Shown piece by piece: positions 53,345 to 62,008 of a stretch of DNA of 64,000 nucleotides. Origin of the DNA: Paenibacillus sp. HWE-109 (GTDB lineage: Bacteria; Bacillota; Bacilli; Paenibacillales; NBRC-103111); contig NZ_CP091881.1 of NCBI RefSeq assembly GCF_022163125.1, forward strand, positions 6,262,001 to 6,326,000, in the 5' to 3' direction. A program made the translations under genes and the position numbers. The notes under the pieces were generated by a model. The model made no database searches. It had not been told where the DNA came from and saw only the letters and a program-made list of their open reading frames with translations. Within the stretch, counting starts at the first letter, position 1; each line of letters starts with the position of its first letter.

Positions 53345-54220
53345 ATGAGTAGAAGTTGGGGAGAACGCATTTTTGACACATCTAATTCCATTTTCTTGAT
53401 CCTGCTATCTTTAGTTACACTCTATCCATTTCTGTTCGTTCTAATCGCCTCTCTGAGCGATCCAGCTTGGATCGTACAAGTGCGCGGGCTGATCTGGTAC
53501 CCAAAGGGACTTAATTGGGAAGCCTATATCATGGTGTTCAAAAACCCCTCCATTATGACCGGTTATTTGAACACCATCCTGTACGTAATACTCGGTACCT
53601 CGCTGAATATTCTTATGACATCGCTTGGCGCTTATGCGCTTTCCAGACAAGATGTCATGTGGAAAAATCCCGTCATGTTTATGATCGTGTTTACGATGTT
53701 TTTTAGCGGCGGCTTGATTCCAACTTATCTGCTCATTAACGACTTGGGCATGGTAGATACCCGCTGGGCTTTACTGATTCCAACTGCTATGAGCGCCTAC
53801 AATTTAATTATTATGCGTACCTCCTTCCAAGCCGTTCCTGTGAGTTTAGAGGAATCCGCCAAGCTGGATGGCGCCAATGATTTTACAATTCTGTTCCGGG
53901 TTATCCTTCCACTCTCCATGCCCGTGGTCGCAGTGATGGTTCTCTTCTATGGGGTTTCCCACTGGAACGCTTGGTTCAACGCACTTATCTATTTAAGAAC
54001 CCGTGACCTTTATCCACTACAACTTATCTTACGAGAAATCTTGATCACGAATAGTACCGAATCAATGACGACGGGTGTCGGTGGTGCCGATAAGATGCCC
54101 ATCGGAGAAACGATCAAATACGCCACAATTATTGTCGCAACAGCTCCCATCCTGCTCTTATATCCTTTCCTGCAAAAGTATTTCGTCAAAGGTATTATGA
54201 TTGGCGCGATCAAAGGGTAA
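53345..54220 (+). CDS. Sugar ABC transporter permease (LplC-like)
   Basis: This 291-residue protein has six membrane helices and an EAA-type loop (LEESAKLDGANDFTILFRVI). The conserved ending FVKGIMIGAIKG is typical of LplC/YtcP permeases. AGGAGG lies before ATG 53345. It is the last gene of the importer. Confidence 0.9.
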   Translation: MSRSWGERIFDTSNSIFLILLSLVTLYPFLFVLIASLSDPAWIVQVRGLIWYPKGLNWEAYIMVFKNPSIMTGYLNTILYVILGTSLNILMTSLGAYALSRQDVMWKNPVMFMIVFTMFFSGGLIPTYLLINDLGMVDTRWALLIPTAMSAYNLIIMRTSFQAVPVSLEESAKLDGANDFTILFRVILPLSMPVVAVMVLFYGVSHWNAWFNALIYLRTRDLYPLQLILREILITNSTESMTTGVGGADKMPIGETIKYATIIVATAPILLLYPFLQKYFVKGIMIGAIKG

Positions 54221-54277
54221 TGAGGCAGCAATCTGTCGAAGAAATCAAAACAAACGAAGATCAGCCATAAAGAAAAA

Positions 54278-54577
54278 CGGCTTCGCCGCCCTGAGAGATC
54301 AGCCTCTTCGTAGCGACAAAACCCTATTAAGGGAACTAGAGGACGCTATAAAGGCAAATAGCAGGGATGCTAGGGTATTAGCGGAACTACAGGGTCTTAT
54401 TTCCACGAAAAACGCTGAATTTGCCTTGAAACAGCAAAATAGCGGACTGGAGTTCCCTCACCCCCGCGATATGGATACTTTTGGCTAGAATAGCGGACTG
54501 TAGTTCCCTCCCTCTGTTCGCACAAGGCGGCTGGAGTAACTCCGCACTCACTCCAAAACATATAAACTCTTATATTT
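54278..54577. repeat. Dispersed repeat copy 2 (178-bp core 54331-54508) with shared flanks
   Basis: The core begins GGGAACTAGAGGACGCTAT and ends ACTGTAGTTCCC. Unlike copy 1 it shares flanks with copy 3: CGGCTTCGCCGCCCTG and TAGCGACAAAACC before the core, then GGAGTAACTCCGC and CTCCAAAACATATAAACTC after it. The shared block is about 300 bp. Confidence 0.88.
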
Positions 54578-54581
54578 AAAC

Positions 54582-54618
54582 AAAGGAGCTAAGCGCATAC
54601 AAGCCGCTTAGCTCCTTT
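54582..54618. terminator. Terminator at the end of the epimerase gene
   Basis: AAAGGAGCTAAGCG and CGCTTAGCTCCTTTT form a 13-14 bp stem with a 9-nt loop and a T-tract on both strands. Confidence 0.85.
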
Positions 54619-54634
54619 TACATTCAAATATGTT

Positions 54635-55486
54635 TTATGCCAGCCACTGCTTCACTTTGGAAGCGAAGCTCGTTAGCATCTCTTGAGAACCGAATTGACC
54701 GCTAAAATCTTCAATACCCAGGTAGCCATCGTAGCCAACCGCTTTCAAGTCGTCCAACAGTTGCTTAAAATTCACGACACCATTATCTAATGGCGCCCAT
54801 TCGCTTTTCCAAAGTTTAAGACCGTTTTGCTCCTCGCCTGTAGGTACCCATCTTGCATTTTTCACATGGACATGCGCCAGATAAGGTCCCAACAACTCAA
54901 GGCCCATCCGATAATTCTCGTATCCCTCATGCACCATATTGCCTGCATCGTGCAGAACACCTAGATTGTCAGGGTTAAAACCGGAGATCAGCTTGTGTGC
55001 CAGACCAGCGCTCGGCGTAATTGTGTTATGATGAATTTCGATAATTCCTTTGACTCCATACTGCTGTGACAGCTCCTGGGCGTGGTGCAAATAATCGACA
55101 GCCTTTTTGAACAAATCATTATAATTCTGGCTGCGATCGTAGCCGGGAACACCTACACGAATGAAGGATGCTCCAATTTGGCGAGCAGCTTTGAACACAT
55201 TCTCCGTTTCTGCCACATTACAATCATTCAGGTACGGAGTTACACTTAGGTTTACCAAATTATGATTAACAGCGATGAGACGGAATTGCTCCAACTCTTC
55301 ATCCGTTGCTTTCGGATCAATCGAACATAAGTTATTTCTCCAGAACGAAGGCGCTTCATTAGCGGCATCCGCTGGAATATCTTTAAAACGCCATTCAATG
55401 CCTTCAATCCCAGCTGTAACAGCCGCTTTGGCTAATTCTACAGGTGTCAAATCAGGTGTGGCTACAGTGAATACAGATAGTTTCAT
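54635..55486 (-). CDS. Sugar phosphate isomerase/epimerase-like TIM-barrel protein
   Basis: This 283-residue protein has the xylose-isomerase-like TIM barrel with typical metal-site segments: EGIEWRFKD, GIIEIHHNT, VLHDAGNMVHEG, LAHVHVKNARW and GYLGIEDFSG. It probably isomerises or epimerises a sugar derivative. AAGGAGG precedes ATG 55486. It is divergent from an AraC-family gene that may control it. Confidence 0.85.
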   Translation of the reverse strand: MKLSVFTVATPDLTPVELAKAAVTAGIEGIEWRFKDIPADAANEAPSFWRNNLCSIDPKATDEELEQFRLIAVNHNLVNLSVTPYLNDCNVAETENVFKAARQIGASFIRVGVPGYDRSQNYNDLFKKAVDYLHHAQELSQQYGVKGIIEIHHNTITPSAGLAHKLISGFNPDNLGVLHDAGNMVHEGYENYRMGLELLGPYLAHVHVKNARWVPTGEEQNGLKLWKSEWAPLDNGVVNFKQLLDDLKAVGYDGYLGIEDFSGQFGSQEMLTSFASKVKQWLA

Positions 55487-55643
55487 ATAAGATCCTCCTT
55501 GGCATGATGAACATTAGCAGGTTTGGCGAAAGCCGTTTGTTTATCTATTGTTTATTTTGCAGTATAATAAAAACGTATTCATTGCATTAATTGGGCAAAA
55601 GATTGCTAATATTGACTCCAGTTTAACTAGAGGAGAGCCTCTC

Positions 55644-56495
55644 ATGCAGGAACTATACCAAAATTTACATCAAAAGATTACTTTCAGGCATTCGGTTACC
55701 CATGATCCGATTCCCCTAGATTTTCATCAACATCAAGACCTATATGAAATCTATTTCTTCCTCACGGGAGATGTTCACTATTTTATCGAAAAACAAGTGT
55801 ACCCTTTGCAATATGGCGATCTGCTGATCATGCACAGCAATGAACTTCACCGGCCTAATTTCCAATCCAAAAAGCAGCGCTACGAAAATGTCGTCATCCA
55901 TTTCAATCCATCTTTAATCAAGGCTTTCAGCTCGCCGGAGTTCGATTTGCTGGAGTGCTTCAATAAACGTGTATTTGGCGAACAGAACCGCATGCGGCTG
56001 ACTCCACAGCAAATCGATGACATCATGAAGATCTACGAGCGCATGGAAACTCACAGTCGACACCAAGCGCTTCCAGGATCGGAAATTCTGTATGTCTCTG
56101 CCTTTATCGAACTGCTGGTGTTCATCAATCGAACTTTTCAGAATCAAGGCAAACAAGAGGAGCAGGTCATGATTCCTGACAAGCTTTCCTCCCTGTTCAC
56201 CTATATTGATGAAAACTTAGAGCAAGATCTGTCACTCGAAGTCCTCGAGCATGTCGTTTTCATGAACCGCTCTTATCTTTGCCGATTGTTCAAAAAGCAT
56301 ACAGGCAGCACGATTCATGAGCACATCCTATTCAAGCGCATCGCCAAAGCGAAGCAGCTCCTGCGCGAAGGGTCCACCGTCACGGACACCTGCCAGCTCG
56401 CCGGCTTCAACGACTACTCCAACTTCATCCGAACGTTCAAGAAAGCTGTCGGCTTGCCGCCGCGACAATACCAGACGCAGCAGCGGCGGGTTTAA
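55644..56495 (+). CDS. AraC-family transcriptional regulator with cupin sensor
   Basis: This 283-residue protein has an N-terminal cupin/AraC-binding domain (DFHQHQDLYEIYFFLTGDVH, YGDLLIMHSNELHRP) and C-terminal helix-turn-helices (LSLEVLEHVVFMNRSYLCRL, VTDTCQLAGFNDYSNFIRTF, PPRQYQ). ATG 55644 follows GAGGAGAGCC. It likely regulates the divergent epimerase gene. The 42/45-bp repeat begins a few bases after its stop codon. Confidence 0.88.
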   Translation: MQELYQNLHQKITFRHSVTHDPIPLDFHQHQDLYEIYFFLTGDVHYFIEKQVYPLQYGDLLIMHSNELHRPNFQSKKQRYENVVIHFNPSLIKAFSSPEFDLLECFNKRVFGEQNRMRLTPQQIDDIMKIYERMETHSRHQALPGSEILYVSAFIELLVFINRTFQNQGKQEEQVMIPDKLSSLFTYIDENLEQDLSLEVLEHVVFMNRSYLCRLFKKHTGSTIHEHILFKRIAKAKQLLREGSTVTDTCQLAGFNDYSNFIRTFKKAVGLPPRQYQTQQRRV

Positions 56496-56507
56496 GGTGA
56501 CTGCGGT

Positions 56508-56735
56508 GGAGTGGTGGGCGGTTGCGGCCGGGGATGGCTCTGCGGATTCGCTGGAGCGGCGGGCAGTTGCCGCGGACGGCTTTGCGGATACGCTGGAGCT
56601 GTGGGCGGTTGCCGCGGACGGCTTTGCGGATACGCTGGAGCGGCGGGCGGTTGCGGCCGGGGACGGCTTTGCGGATACGCTGGAGCGGCGGGCGGTTGCC
56701 GCGGACGGCTTTGCGGATACGTTGGAGCTGTGGCA
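56508..56735. repeat. 42/45-bp GC-rich tandem repeat, about five copies
   Basis: Units contain GGCGGTTGCCGCGGACGGC, then TTTGCGGATACGCTGGAG. The GTTGC landmarks fall at 56521, 56566, 56608, 56650 and 56695, giving periods of 45, 42, 42 and 45. Lengths are multiples of three, so all frames stay open (for example AADGFADTLE on the plus strand, QLQRIRKAVRGN on the minus strand). No ribosome binding site supports either. Confidence 0.85.
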
Positions 56736-56845
56736 CCTTCACCACGCGCACAGCATAAAACAAGATAATCTACGAGGAAAATCTACAAGAATAGACCACA
56801 AGGCTAGACCACAAGGAAGACCCACAAGAATAGCTCACAAGAATA

Positions 56846-57142
56846 CCGGCTTCGCCGCCCTGTGAGATCGCCCTCTTATTAGCGACAAAACCGATTAAGG
56901 GAACTAGAGGACGCTATTTAGGCAAATAGTAGGGATGCGAGGGTCAAAGCGGAACTACAGGGTCTTATTTCCACGAAAAGCAGTGATTTTCCCAGGAAAT
57001 AGCAAAATAGCGGACTACAGTTCCCTCCCCCCTGCGATATGGTCACTTTTGGCTAGAATAGCGGACTGTACTTCCCTTACCTCCGCACGAAGCAGCTGGA
57101 GTAACTCCGCGTTCACTCCAAAACATATAAACTCTTATATTT
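56846..57142. repeat. Dispersed repeat copy 3 (178-bp core 56899-57076) with shared flanks
   Basis: The core begins GGGAACTAGAGGACGCTAT and ends ACTGTACTTCCC. The flanks match those of copy 2. Copies 2 and 3 lie in the same orientation on either side of the epimerase/AraC gene pair. Confidence 0.88.
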
Positions 57143-57518
57143 CAAGCGAAACCTGCCCTTCGGTTAGGTTCTATGCAGCTTAGCGCACGGGATGGATAGC
57201 ACAGGAGATGGATGCTCGATGGATAAATAAGCAAGCTACACGATCTTATTCCCGTTATCTTCGCAGTATTCCGTGCACTAAGACCACCGTATATGCTTAT
57301 CTGCAGCTCTTCCGTGCTTTCCGGGCGTACGAACGCATAATAAGCACTCCTTGCTTGCTTATGCCTCCGTCACAGATGCCATCCGAGAAAACAAGCACGT
57401 TCACCTGTCTTATTTTCCGCAGCCAAGTAAGTGAGCAAGCATCAAGCAGCGACTTCCTTATCTCAGCATGCAGAGTTCCAAACTTCGAAGGGGAATAGCG
57501 ATATGGCTGCACAACAAC
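57143..57518. other. Intergenic stretch without a recognised gene
   Basis: Several short frames exist but lack ribosome binding sites. The segment 57218-57290 resembles 16014-16090 (CAAGCTA, CTTATTCCCG, AAGACCAC in the same order) and may be a second dispersed repeat. Confidence 0.35.
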
Positions 57519-57562
57519 AAAAGGTTGCCCAACAAGTCACAAGGACTTTGGGCAACCTTTCC
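57519..57562 (-). terminator. Terminator of the regulator-aminopeptidase operon
   Basis: AAAGGTTGCCCAA and TTGGGCAACCTTT pair across a 14-nt spacer; on the minus strand the hairpin ends in CCTTTTG. It lies immediately after the aminopeptidase stop. Confidence 0.8.
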
Positions 57563-57566
57563 TGCA

Positions 57567-58682
57567 TTACTTCAAGTTTTCCGGGTTTAATTGCAGCAGC
57601 TCAGGCAGAACGAATAGGCCGTCTTTGCGAATCAGCACGTCATCAAACCAAATTTCACCGCCGCCATACTCAGGACGTTGGATATTCACGATATCCCAGT
57701 GCAGCGAGGATTTGTTGCCATTATAAGCATCATCGTAGCAGTTGCCTGGCGTGAAATGGAAACTACCATCGATTTTCTCATCGAAAAGCGTATCTTTCAT
57801 TGGGTGTTGAATGTACGGGTTCACGCCAATCGCGAATTCGCCGACATATCGAGCACCTTCGTCCATATCAAAAATTTCATTAATACGATCCGTATCGTTC
57901 GCGGTCGCTTTCGTAATTTTGCCATTTTCAAATTCCAGCACAATGTTCTCGAAAATAAAGCCGTCGTGAGGCGTTGGTGTATTGAAAGATATAACCCCAT
58001 TGACGGAATCGCGAACAGGCGCAGAGTAAACTTCACCATCCGGAATGTTCAATTCGCCATCACATTTGACGCCGCCGATGCCTTTGATCGAGAAGGACAA
58101 GTCCGTTCCAGGACCAACGAGACGAACCTTGTCTGTACGATCCATAAGGTCTTTCAAAGCGTCCATCGCTTTGGACATTTTGCCATAATCCATCGTACAA
58201 ACGTTGAAATAGAACTCCTCGAATGCCTCCGTGCTCATGCTGGCCAGCTGTGCCATGGAAGAAGTCGGGTAGCGCAGCACAACCCATCTTGTATCCTTCA
58301 CACGAACATCAAAGTGAACTTGCTGATAATAAATTGCATTATAAAGCTTCATCCGATCAGCCGGAATATCCGACAGTTCATAAATATTCGCTCCACCACG
58401 TACACCTATGTAGCCTTGCATCTGTTTCATTTGGAACGCGTCGGCTGCTGCCCACGTCTGCATTTGTGCTTCTGTACCATTCATAATAAGCTGACGCATA
58501 ATCGCATGGTCTCTAATATTTACATAAGGATGAGCGCCTGCTGCGTGCACGTTTTTCACGATTTCTTTCACCAGAGCTGCATCAATACCGTATGCTTCAA
58601 TCAAAATATTTTCACCAGGCTGTGCCTTAACCGAATAGTTCACAAGGACATCAGCCAGCTTCGTTAGTCTTGGATCTAACAT
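57567..58682 (-). CDS. M29-family (thermophilic type) aminopeptidase
   Basis: This 371-residue cytoplasmic metallopeptidase has the M29 layout: an N-terminal domain (LTKLADVLVNYSVKAQPGEN) and a metal-binding C-terminal domain with EFENGKITKATA, GARYVGEFAIGVNP, SFHFTPGNCYDDAYNGNKSS and SLHWDIVN. It removes N-terminal residues from peptides. GAGGAG precedes ATG 58682, two bases after the upstream regulator stop. Confidence 0.88.
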   Translation of the reverse strand: MLDPRLTKLADVLVNYSVKAQPGENILIEAYGIDAALVKEIVKNVHAAGAHPYVNIRDHAIMRQLIMNGTEAQMQTWAAADAFQMKQMQGYIGVRGGANIYELSDIPADRMKLYNAIYYQQVHFDVRVKDTRWVVLRYPTSSMAQLASMSTEAFEEFYFNVCTMDYGKMSKAMDALKDLMDRTDKVRLVGPGTDLSFSIKGIGGVKCDGELNIPDGEVYSAPVRDSVNGVISFNTPTPHDGFIFENIVLEFENGKITKATANDTDRINEIFDMDEGARYVGEFAIGVNPYIQHPMKDTLFDEKIDGSFHFTPGNCYDDAYNGNKSSLHWDIVNIQRPEYGGGEIWFDDVLIRKDGLFVLPELLQLNPENLK

Positions 58683-58684
58683 GT

Positions 58685-59287
58685 CTATCTCTCCTCTTCT
58701 TCATCCATCGCAAAGGACGGCTCATTGATTTGGAACCCCACTGTCGTCAAATAAAACCACTCCCCAGTTTCCTCCTGCTGCCCGTCCAGTTCAAAGATCA
58801 ACGCCCGAAACTTGCTAAGCCACTCTGCAAATTTCTCCCTGCTCATCTTGACTTCAAGCTGCGTGGACATCCGATGCCATAAGGCGCGATCTGAGGAAGG
58901 AATTTGAAAAGCTTCCTCCGGTGCGGCAATCGCACGAAGCCTCGCACGACCGAGCACATTCAGCGTCGTTTCACGGTAGTAATTCTCTACTTCGGATACA
59001 TAAGGGAGCAGCGCTTCGCTTGGCACAAAGCCACGTGCAACGGCGCGGTAGAATTTCTGAACAATGCCATTCTTGAGTTCCGTACGAACGACCGAAATCA
59101 AGCTATGCTTCTCAAGCTCATTCAAGTGGTAATGCACCTTCGCACGCGCCATCCCCAGCAGTTTAGCCAATTGCTGACCGGTGTAAGCTTTTTCGATTAA
59201 ATAAAGCAACACCTTAGCGCGAAGGGGATCACTTACCGTTTTCAATTGCTCAAGATCTTCAATAATGTAAACCGGTTGCAGCTTCAT
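58685..59287 (-). CDS. ArsR-like winged-helix regulator
   Basis: This 200-residue protein has an N-terminal winged helix (LKTVSDPLRAKVLLYLI, TGQQLAKLLGMARAKVHYHL) without cysteine or histidine metal sites, and a longer C-terminal region of unknown function. It is cotranscribed with the aminopeptidase gene. Two similar dyads upstream (59343-59399) are candidate self-binding sites. Confidence 0.8.
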   Translation of the reverse strand: MKLQPVYIIEDLEQLKTVSDPLRAKVLLYLIEKAYTGQQLAKLLGMARAKVHYHLNELEKHSLISVVRTELKNGIVQKFYRAVARGFVPSEALLPYVSEVENYYRETTLNVLGRARLRAIAAPEEAFQIPSSDRALWHRMSTQLEVKMSREKFAEWLSKFRALIFELDGQQEETGEWFYLTTVGFQINEPSFAMDEEEER

Positions 59288-59342
59288 CTTGGACTCGACC
59301 TCCTCTAATGTACCTGTTCGACCTCGTAAAACAGGGCGTCCG

Positions 59343-59399
59343 GGTCAACTTTTAACCTCTTAATGAGATTAATTAAACGACGGTCAAATCTTTTTAACC
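59343..59399. promoter_or_regulatory. Paired GGTTAA/TTGACC dyads upstream of the winged-helix regulator
   Basis: On the minus strand GGTTAAAAAGATTTGACC (59399-59382) and GGTTAAAAGTTGACC (59357-59343) share the same half sites with different spacing. They lie 55 to 112 bp before the start codon. Binding by the regulator is a guess. Confidence 0.4.
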
Positions 59400-59520
59400 G
59401 TATCATAATGCGAAATAGAATTCATGTCAATTGCGGTTTCAGCATGCCTGGCATCTCTTCCCTGCAGCCAATTCAGCGCTTTAACGAATTACCGAAGTTA
59501 AGCTTTTCTCTATGGTAGCA

Positions 59521-59566
59521 AAAAGGGACGTTCCTGTCACCACATTAATGGTGAAAAAACGCCCCA
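59521..59566 (-). terminator. Terminator after thiC
   Basis: On the minus strand GGGGCGTT and AACGTCCC, with an inner TCACC/GGTGA stem, are followed by TTTTTGC, eight bases beyond the thiC stop. Confidence 0.82.
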
Positions 59567-59573
59567 AATGCTA

Positions 59574-61346
59574 TTACTGATAAATTCGACTTCCAGCTTC
59601 GCGGAATTGCTTGGATTTCTCATCCATTCCATTGTTGCGAGCAGTCTCTTCGTCATGGGCCAACTGCCGAATATCCTGCGTAATTCGCATGCTGCAGAAC
59701 TTAGGTCCGCACATCGAACAGAAGTGCGCAGTTTTGGCCCCTTCAGCCGGAAGGGTCTCGTCATGGAACTCTAATGCCCTCTCAGGGTCCAAAGAGAGAT
59801 TGAACTGATCGCGCCAGCGGAATTCAAAACGCGCCTTCGACAAAGCATTGTCACGGATCTGAGCGCCAGGGTGCCCCTTCGCCAGATCGGCCGCATGCGC
59901 GGCGATTTTGTAGGTGACGACACCTACCCGGACGTCCTCTTTATTCGGCAAGCCCAGATGCTCCTTAGGCGTCACATAACACAGCATCGCCGTGCCGAAA
60001 GAACCAATCATCGCTGCGCCAATCGCTGAGGTAATATGATCGTAGCCCGGCGCTATGTCCGTCGTCAGCGGTCCAAGCGTGTAGAATGGTGCTTCTTTGC
60101 ACACGTCCAACTGACGGTCCATGTTTTCCTTAATCAGGTGCATAGGCACATGGCCAGGCCCTTCGACCATCACCTGAACATCATGGCGCCAAGCCCGCTC
60201 CGTAAGTTCACCGAGCGTATCCAACTCAGCGAATTGGGCTTCATCGTTGGCATCCGCAATCGAGCCCGGACGCAATCCGTCACCGAGGGAGAACGCGACA
60301 TCATAAGCTTTCATAATTTCACAAATATCATCGAAGTGCGTGTACAGGAAATTCTCCTGATGATGGGCCAAGCACCAAGCAGCCATGATGGAACCGCCGC
60401 GAGATACAATGCCTGTCACACGGTTTGCGGTCATCGGGATGTATCGCAGCAATACGCCTGCATGAATGGTGAAGTAACTCACCCCTTGTTCGGCTTGCTC
60501 AATAAGCGTGTCCCGGAATACATCCCACGAGAGATCTTCGGCTTTCCCGTTCACTTTTTCCAGCGCTTGGTATAACGGTACCGTCCCCACCGGAACTGGA
60601 GAGTTGCGAATAATCCATTCGCGTGTTGTATGTATGTTTTTGCCAGTCGATAAATCCATGATCGTATCCGCACCCCAACGGGTAGCCCACGTCATTTTCT
60701 CCACCTCTTCTTCAATGGAAGAAGCTACCGCAGAATTGCCGATGTTGGCATTTATTTTTACAAGGAATTGGCGTCCAATGATCATTGGCTCGCTTTCGGG
60801 ATGATTGATATTCGAAGGGATAATGGCGCGGCCCTCGGCTACTTCTTGGCGAACAAACTCCGCAGCTAAATTCTCGCGAATGGCAATATACTCCATTTCC
60901 GGTGTCACAATACCTTGGCGGGCATAATGCATCTGCGTCACGTTGCTGCCCTTTTTGGCTCGAAGCGGCTTGCGGCTTAAGCCTGGAAATCGTTCGGCGG
61001 CCCCTTTCGCATCTGGCGAAGCAAGTCCATTGTCCTCCGGCTTCACTTCACGTCCCGCGTAGGCTTCCACATCACCACGCTCTTCAATCCATGGCAAACG
61101 ATTCGCGGGCAGCCCCAACCGAATATTGGTGTGGCAGTCGGTATCCGTATAAACACCGCTGGTATCATACACTTGGACAGGCTCGTTGCCTACTTCTTCC
61201 CCGCTCATATTGGTCGATGTTCCCAAAGCGATTTCTCGCATAGGCACTTGGATGTCTGGTCTTGAACCCTGAACATACACTTTGCGGCTGCCTGGAAATG
61301 TGCTCACTTCGATGTCTTTTACAGGCTCCTTGCTTGTCGTTGTCAT
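59574..61346 (-). CDS. thiC: Phosphomethylpyrimidine synthase ThiC
   Basis: This 590-residue radical SAM enzyme converts 5-aminoimidazole ribotide to hydroxymethylpyrimidine phosphate. It has the ThiC core (MEYIAIRENLAAEFVRQEVA, SRGGSIMAAWCLAHHQENF, EGPGHVPMHLI) and the C-terminal Fe-S motif CSMCGPKFC (CxxCx4C). GAGGGGG precedes ATG 61346, 14 bp after the thiE stop. It is the last gene of the thiamine operon. Confidence 0.97.
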   Translation of the reverse strand: MTTTSKEPVKDIEVSTFPGSRKVYVQGSRPDIQVPMREIALGTSTNMSGEEVGNEPVQVYDTSGVYTDTDCHTNIRLGLPANRLPWIEERGDVEAYAGREVKPEDNGLASPDAKGAAERFPGLSRKPLRAKKGSNVTQMHYARQGIVTPEMEYIAIRENLAAEFVRQEVAEGRAIIPSNINHPESEPMIIGRQFLVKINANIGNSAVASSIEEEVEKMTWATRWGADTIMDLSTGKNIHTTREWIIRNSPVPVGTVPLYQALEKVNGKAEDLSWDVFRDTLIEQAEQGVSYFTIHAGVLLRYIPMTANRVTGIVSRGGSIMAAWCLAHHQENFLYTHFDDICEIMKAYDVAFSLGDGLRPGSIADANDEAQFAELDTLGELTERAWRHDVQVMVEGPGHVPMHLIKENMDRQLDVCKEAPFYTLGPLTTDIAPGYDHITSAIGAAMIGSFGTAMLCYVTPKEHLGLPNKEDVRVGVVTYKIAAHAADLAKGHPGAQIRDNALSKARFEFRWRDQFNLSLDPERALEFHDETLPAEGAKTAHFCSMCGPKFCSMRITQDIRQLAHDEETARNNGMDEKSKQFREAGSRIYQ

Positions 61347-61360
61347 TGGAATTCCCCCTC

Positions 61361-62008
61361 TTACCTATTGATTGTTCGCCAAAGTTCCTCTGCTGCCTCG
61401 CGTGGTGAGCCTGCAGCGGCAATCGCGCTCACTACAGCAATGCCATCCGCCCCGGCACGGATAACGGGCGCGGCATTCGCGGCATCGATGCCTCCGATGC
61501 CGACTAACGGCAGCCGGATACCGCTCTCGCGTATCCGAACGATCATGGCAGGCCCCTGAACCTCACGCGCATCGAGCTTCGTGCGCGTGGCGTATTGGGG
61601 GCCTACGCCCAAATAGTCGGCGCCTTCGGCCAGCGCCGAATGGGCTTCTTCCGGATCGTGGGCCGATACCCCCACGATCATGTTCTTCAGCCGCTGCCGC
61701 ACGGCGGCGGCTGGGGCGTCCTCCTGGCCGATGTGAATACCATCGGCCGCAAGCTCTAGTGCCAGCCCTTCATCATCGTTCACGATGAAGGGGATCTCAT
61801 GCTGCGCGCAAAGGCGGCGCAGCCGCGCGCCCAGCTCGCGCTTCGCCGGCCCCTCCAGGGCTCCGGCGCCTTTCTCGCGGAACTGAAACATCGTAATGCC
61901 GCCGGCAATTGCAGCCTCCAGCACAGCATAAGGGTCAGCCCCGCCGCAGTTCGGGCTGCCCATGACCAAGTACAAACGCAGCGCGTCTCTCAGCTTCTGA
62001 CTGTTCAT
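61361..62008 (-). CDS. thiE: Thiamine phosphate synthase ThiE
   Basis: This 215-residue TIM-barrel enzyme couples hydroxymethylpyrimidine diphosphate with thiazole phosphate. Visible motifs are MFQFREKGA, FIVNDDEGLALELAADGIHIGQED, VGVSAHDPEEA and GADYLGVGPQYATRTK. Its ATG overlaps the thiD stop (ATGA). Confidence 0.95.
   Translation of the reverse strand: MNSQKLRDALRLYLVMGSPNCGGADPYAVLEAAIAGGITMFQFREKGAGALEGPAKRELGARLRRLCAQHEIPFIVNDDEGLALELAADGIHIGQEDAPAAAVRQRLKNMIVGVSAHDPEEAHSALAEGADYLGVGPQYATRTKLDAREVQGPAMIVRIRESGIRLPLVGIGGIDAANAAPVIRAGADGIAVVSAIAAAGSPREAAEELWRTINR

Noticed and set aside
56317..56865. 182-codon frame overlapping the AraC end and the 42/45-bp repeats
   Set aside because: No ribosome binding site. 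It runs out of frame through the AraC gene and consists mostly of repeat translation.
57678..58667. 329-codon frame antisense to the aminopeptidase gene
   Set aside because: The minus-strand frame encodes a complete M29 aminopeptidase with a good ribosome binding site. The plus frame resembles nothing.
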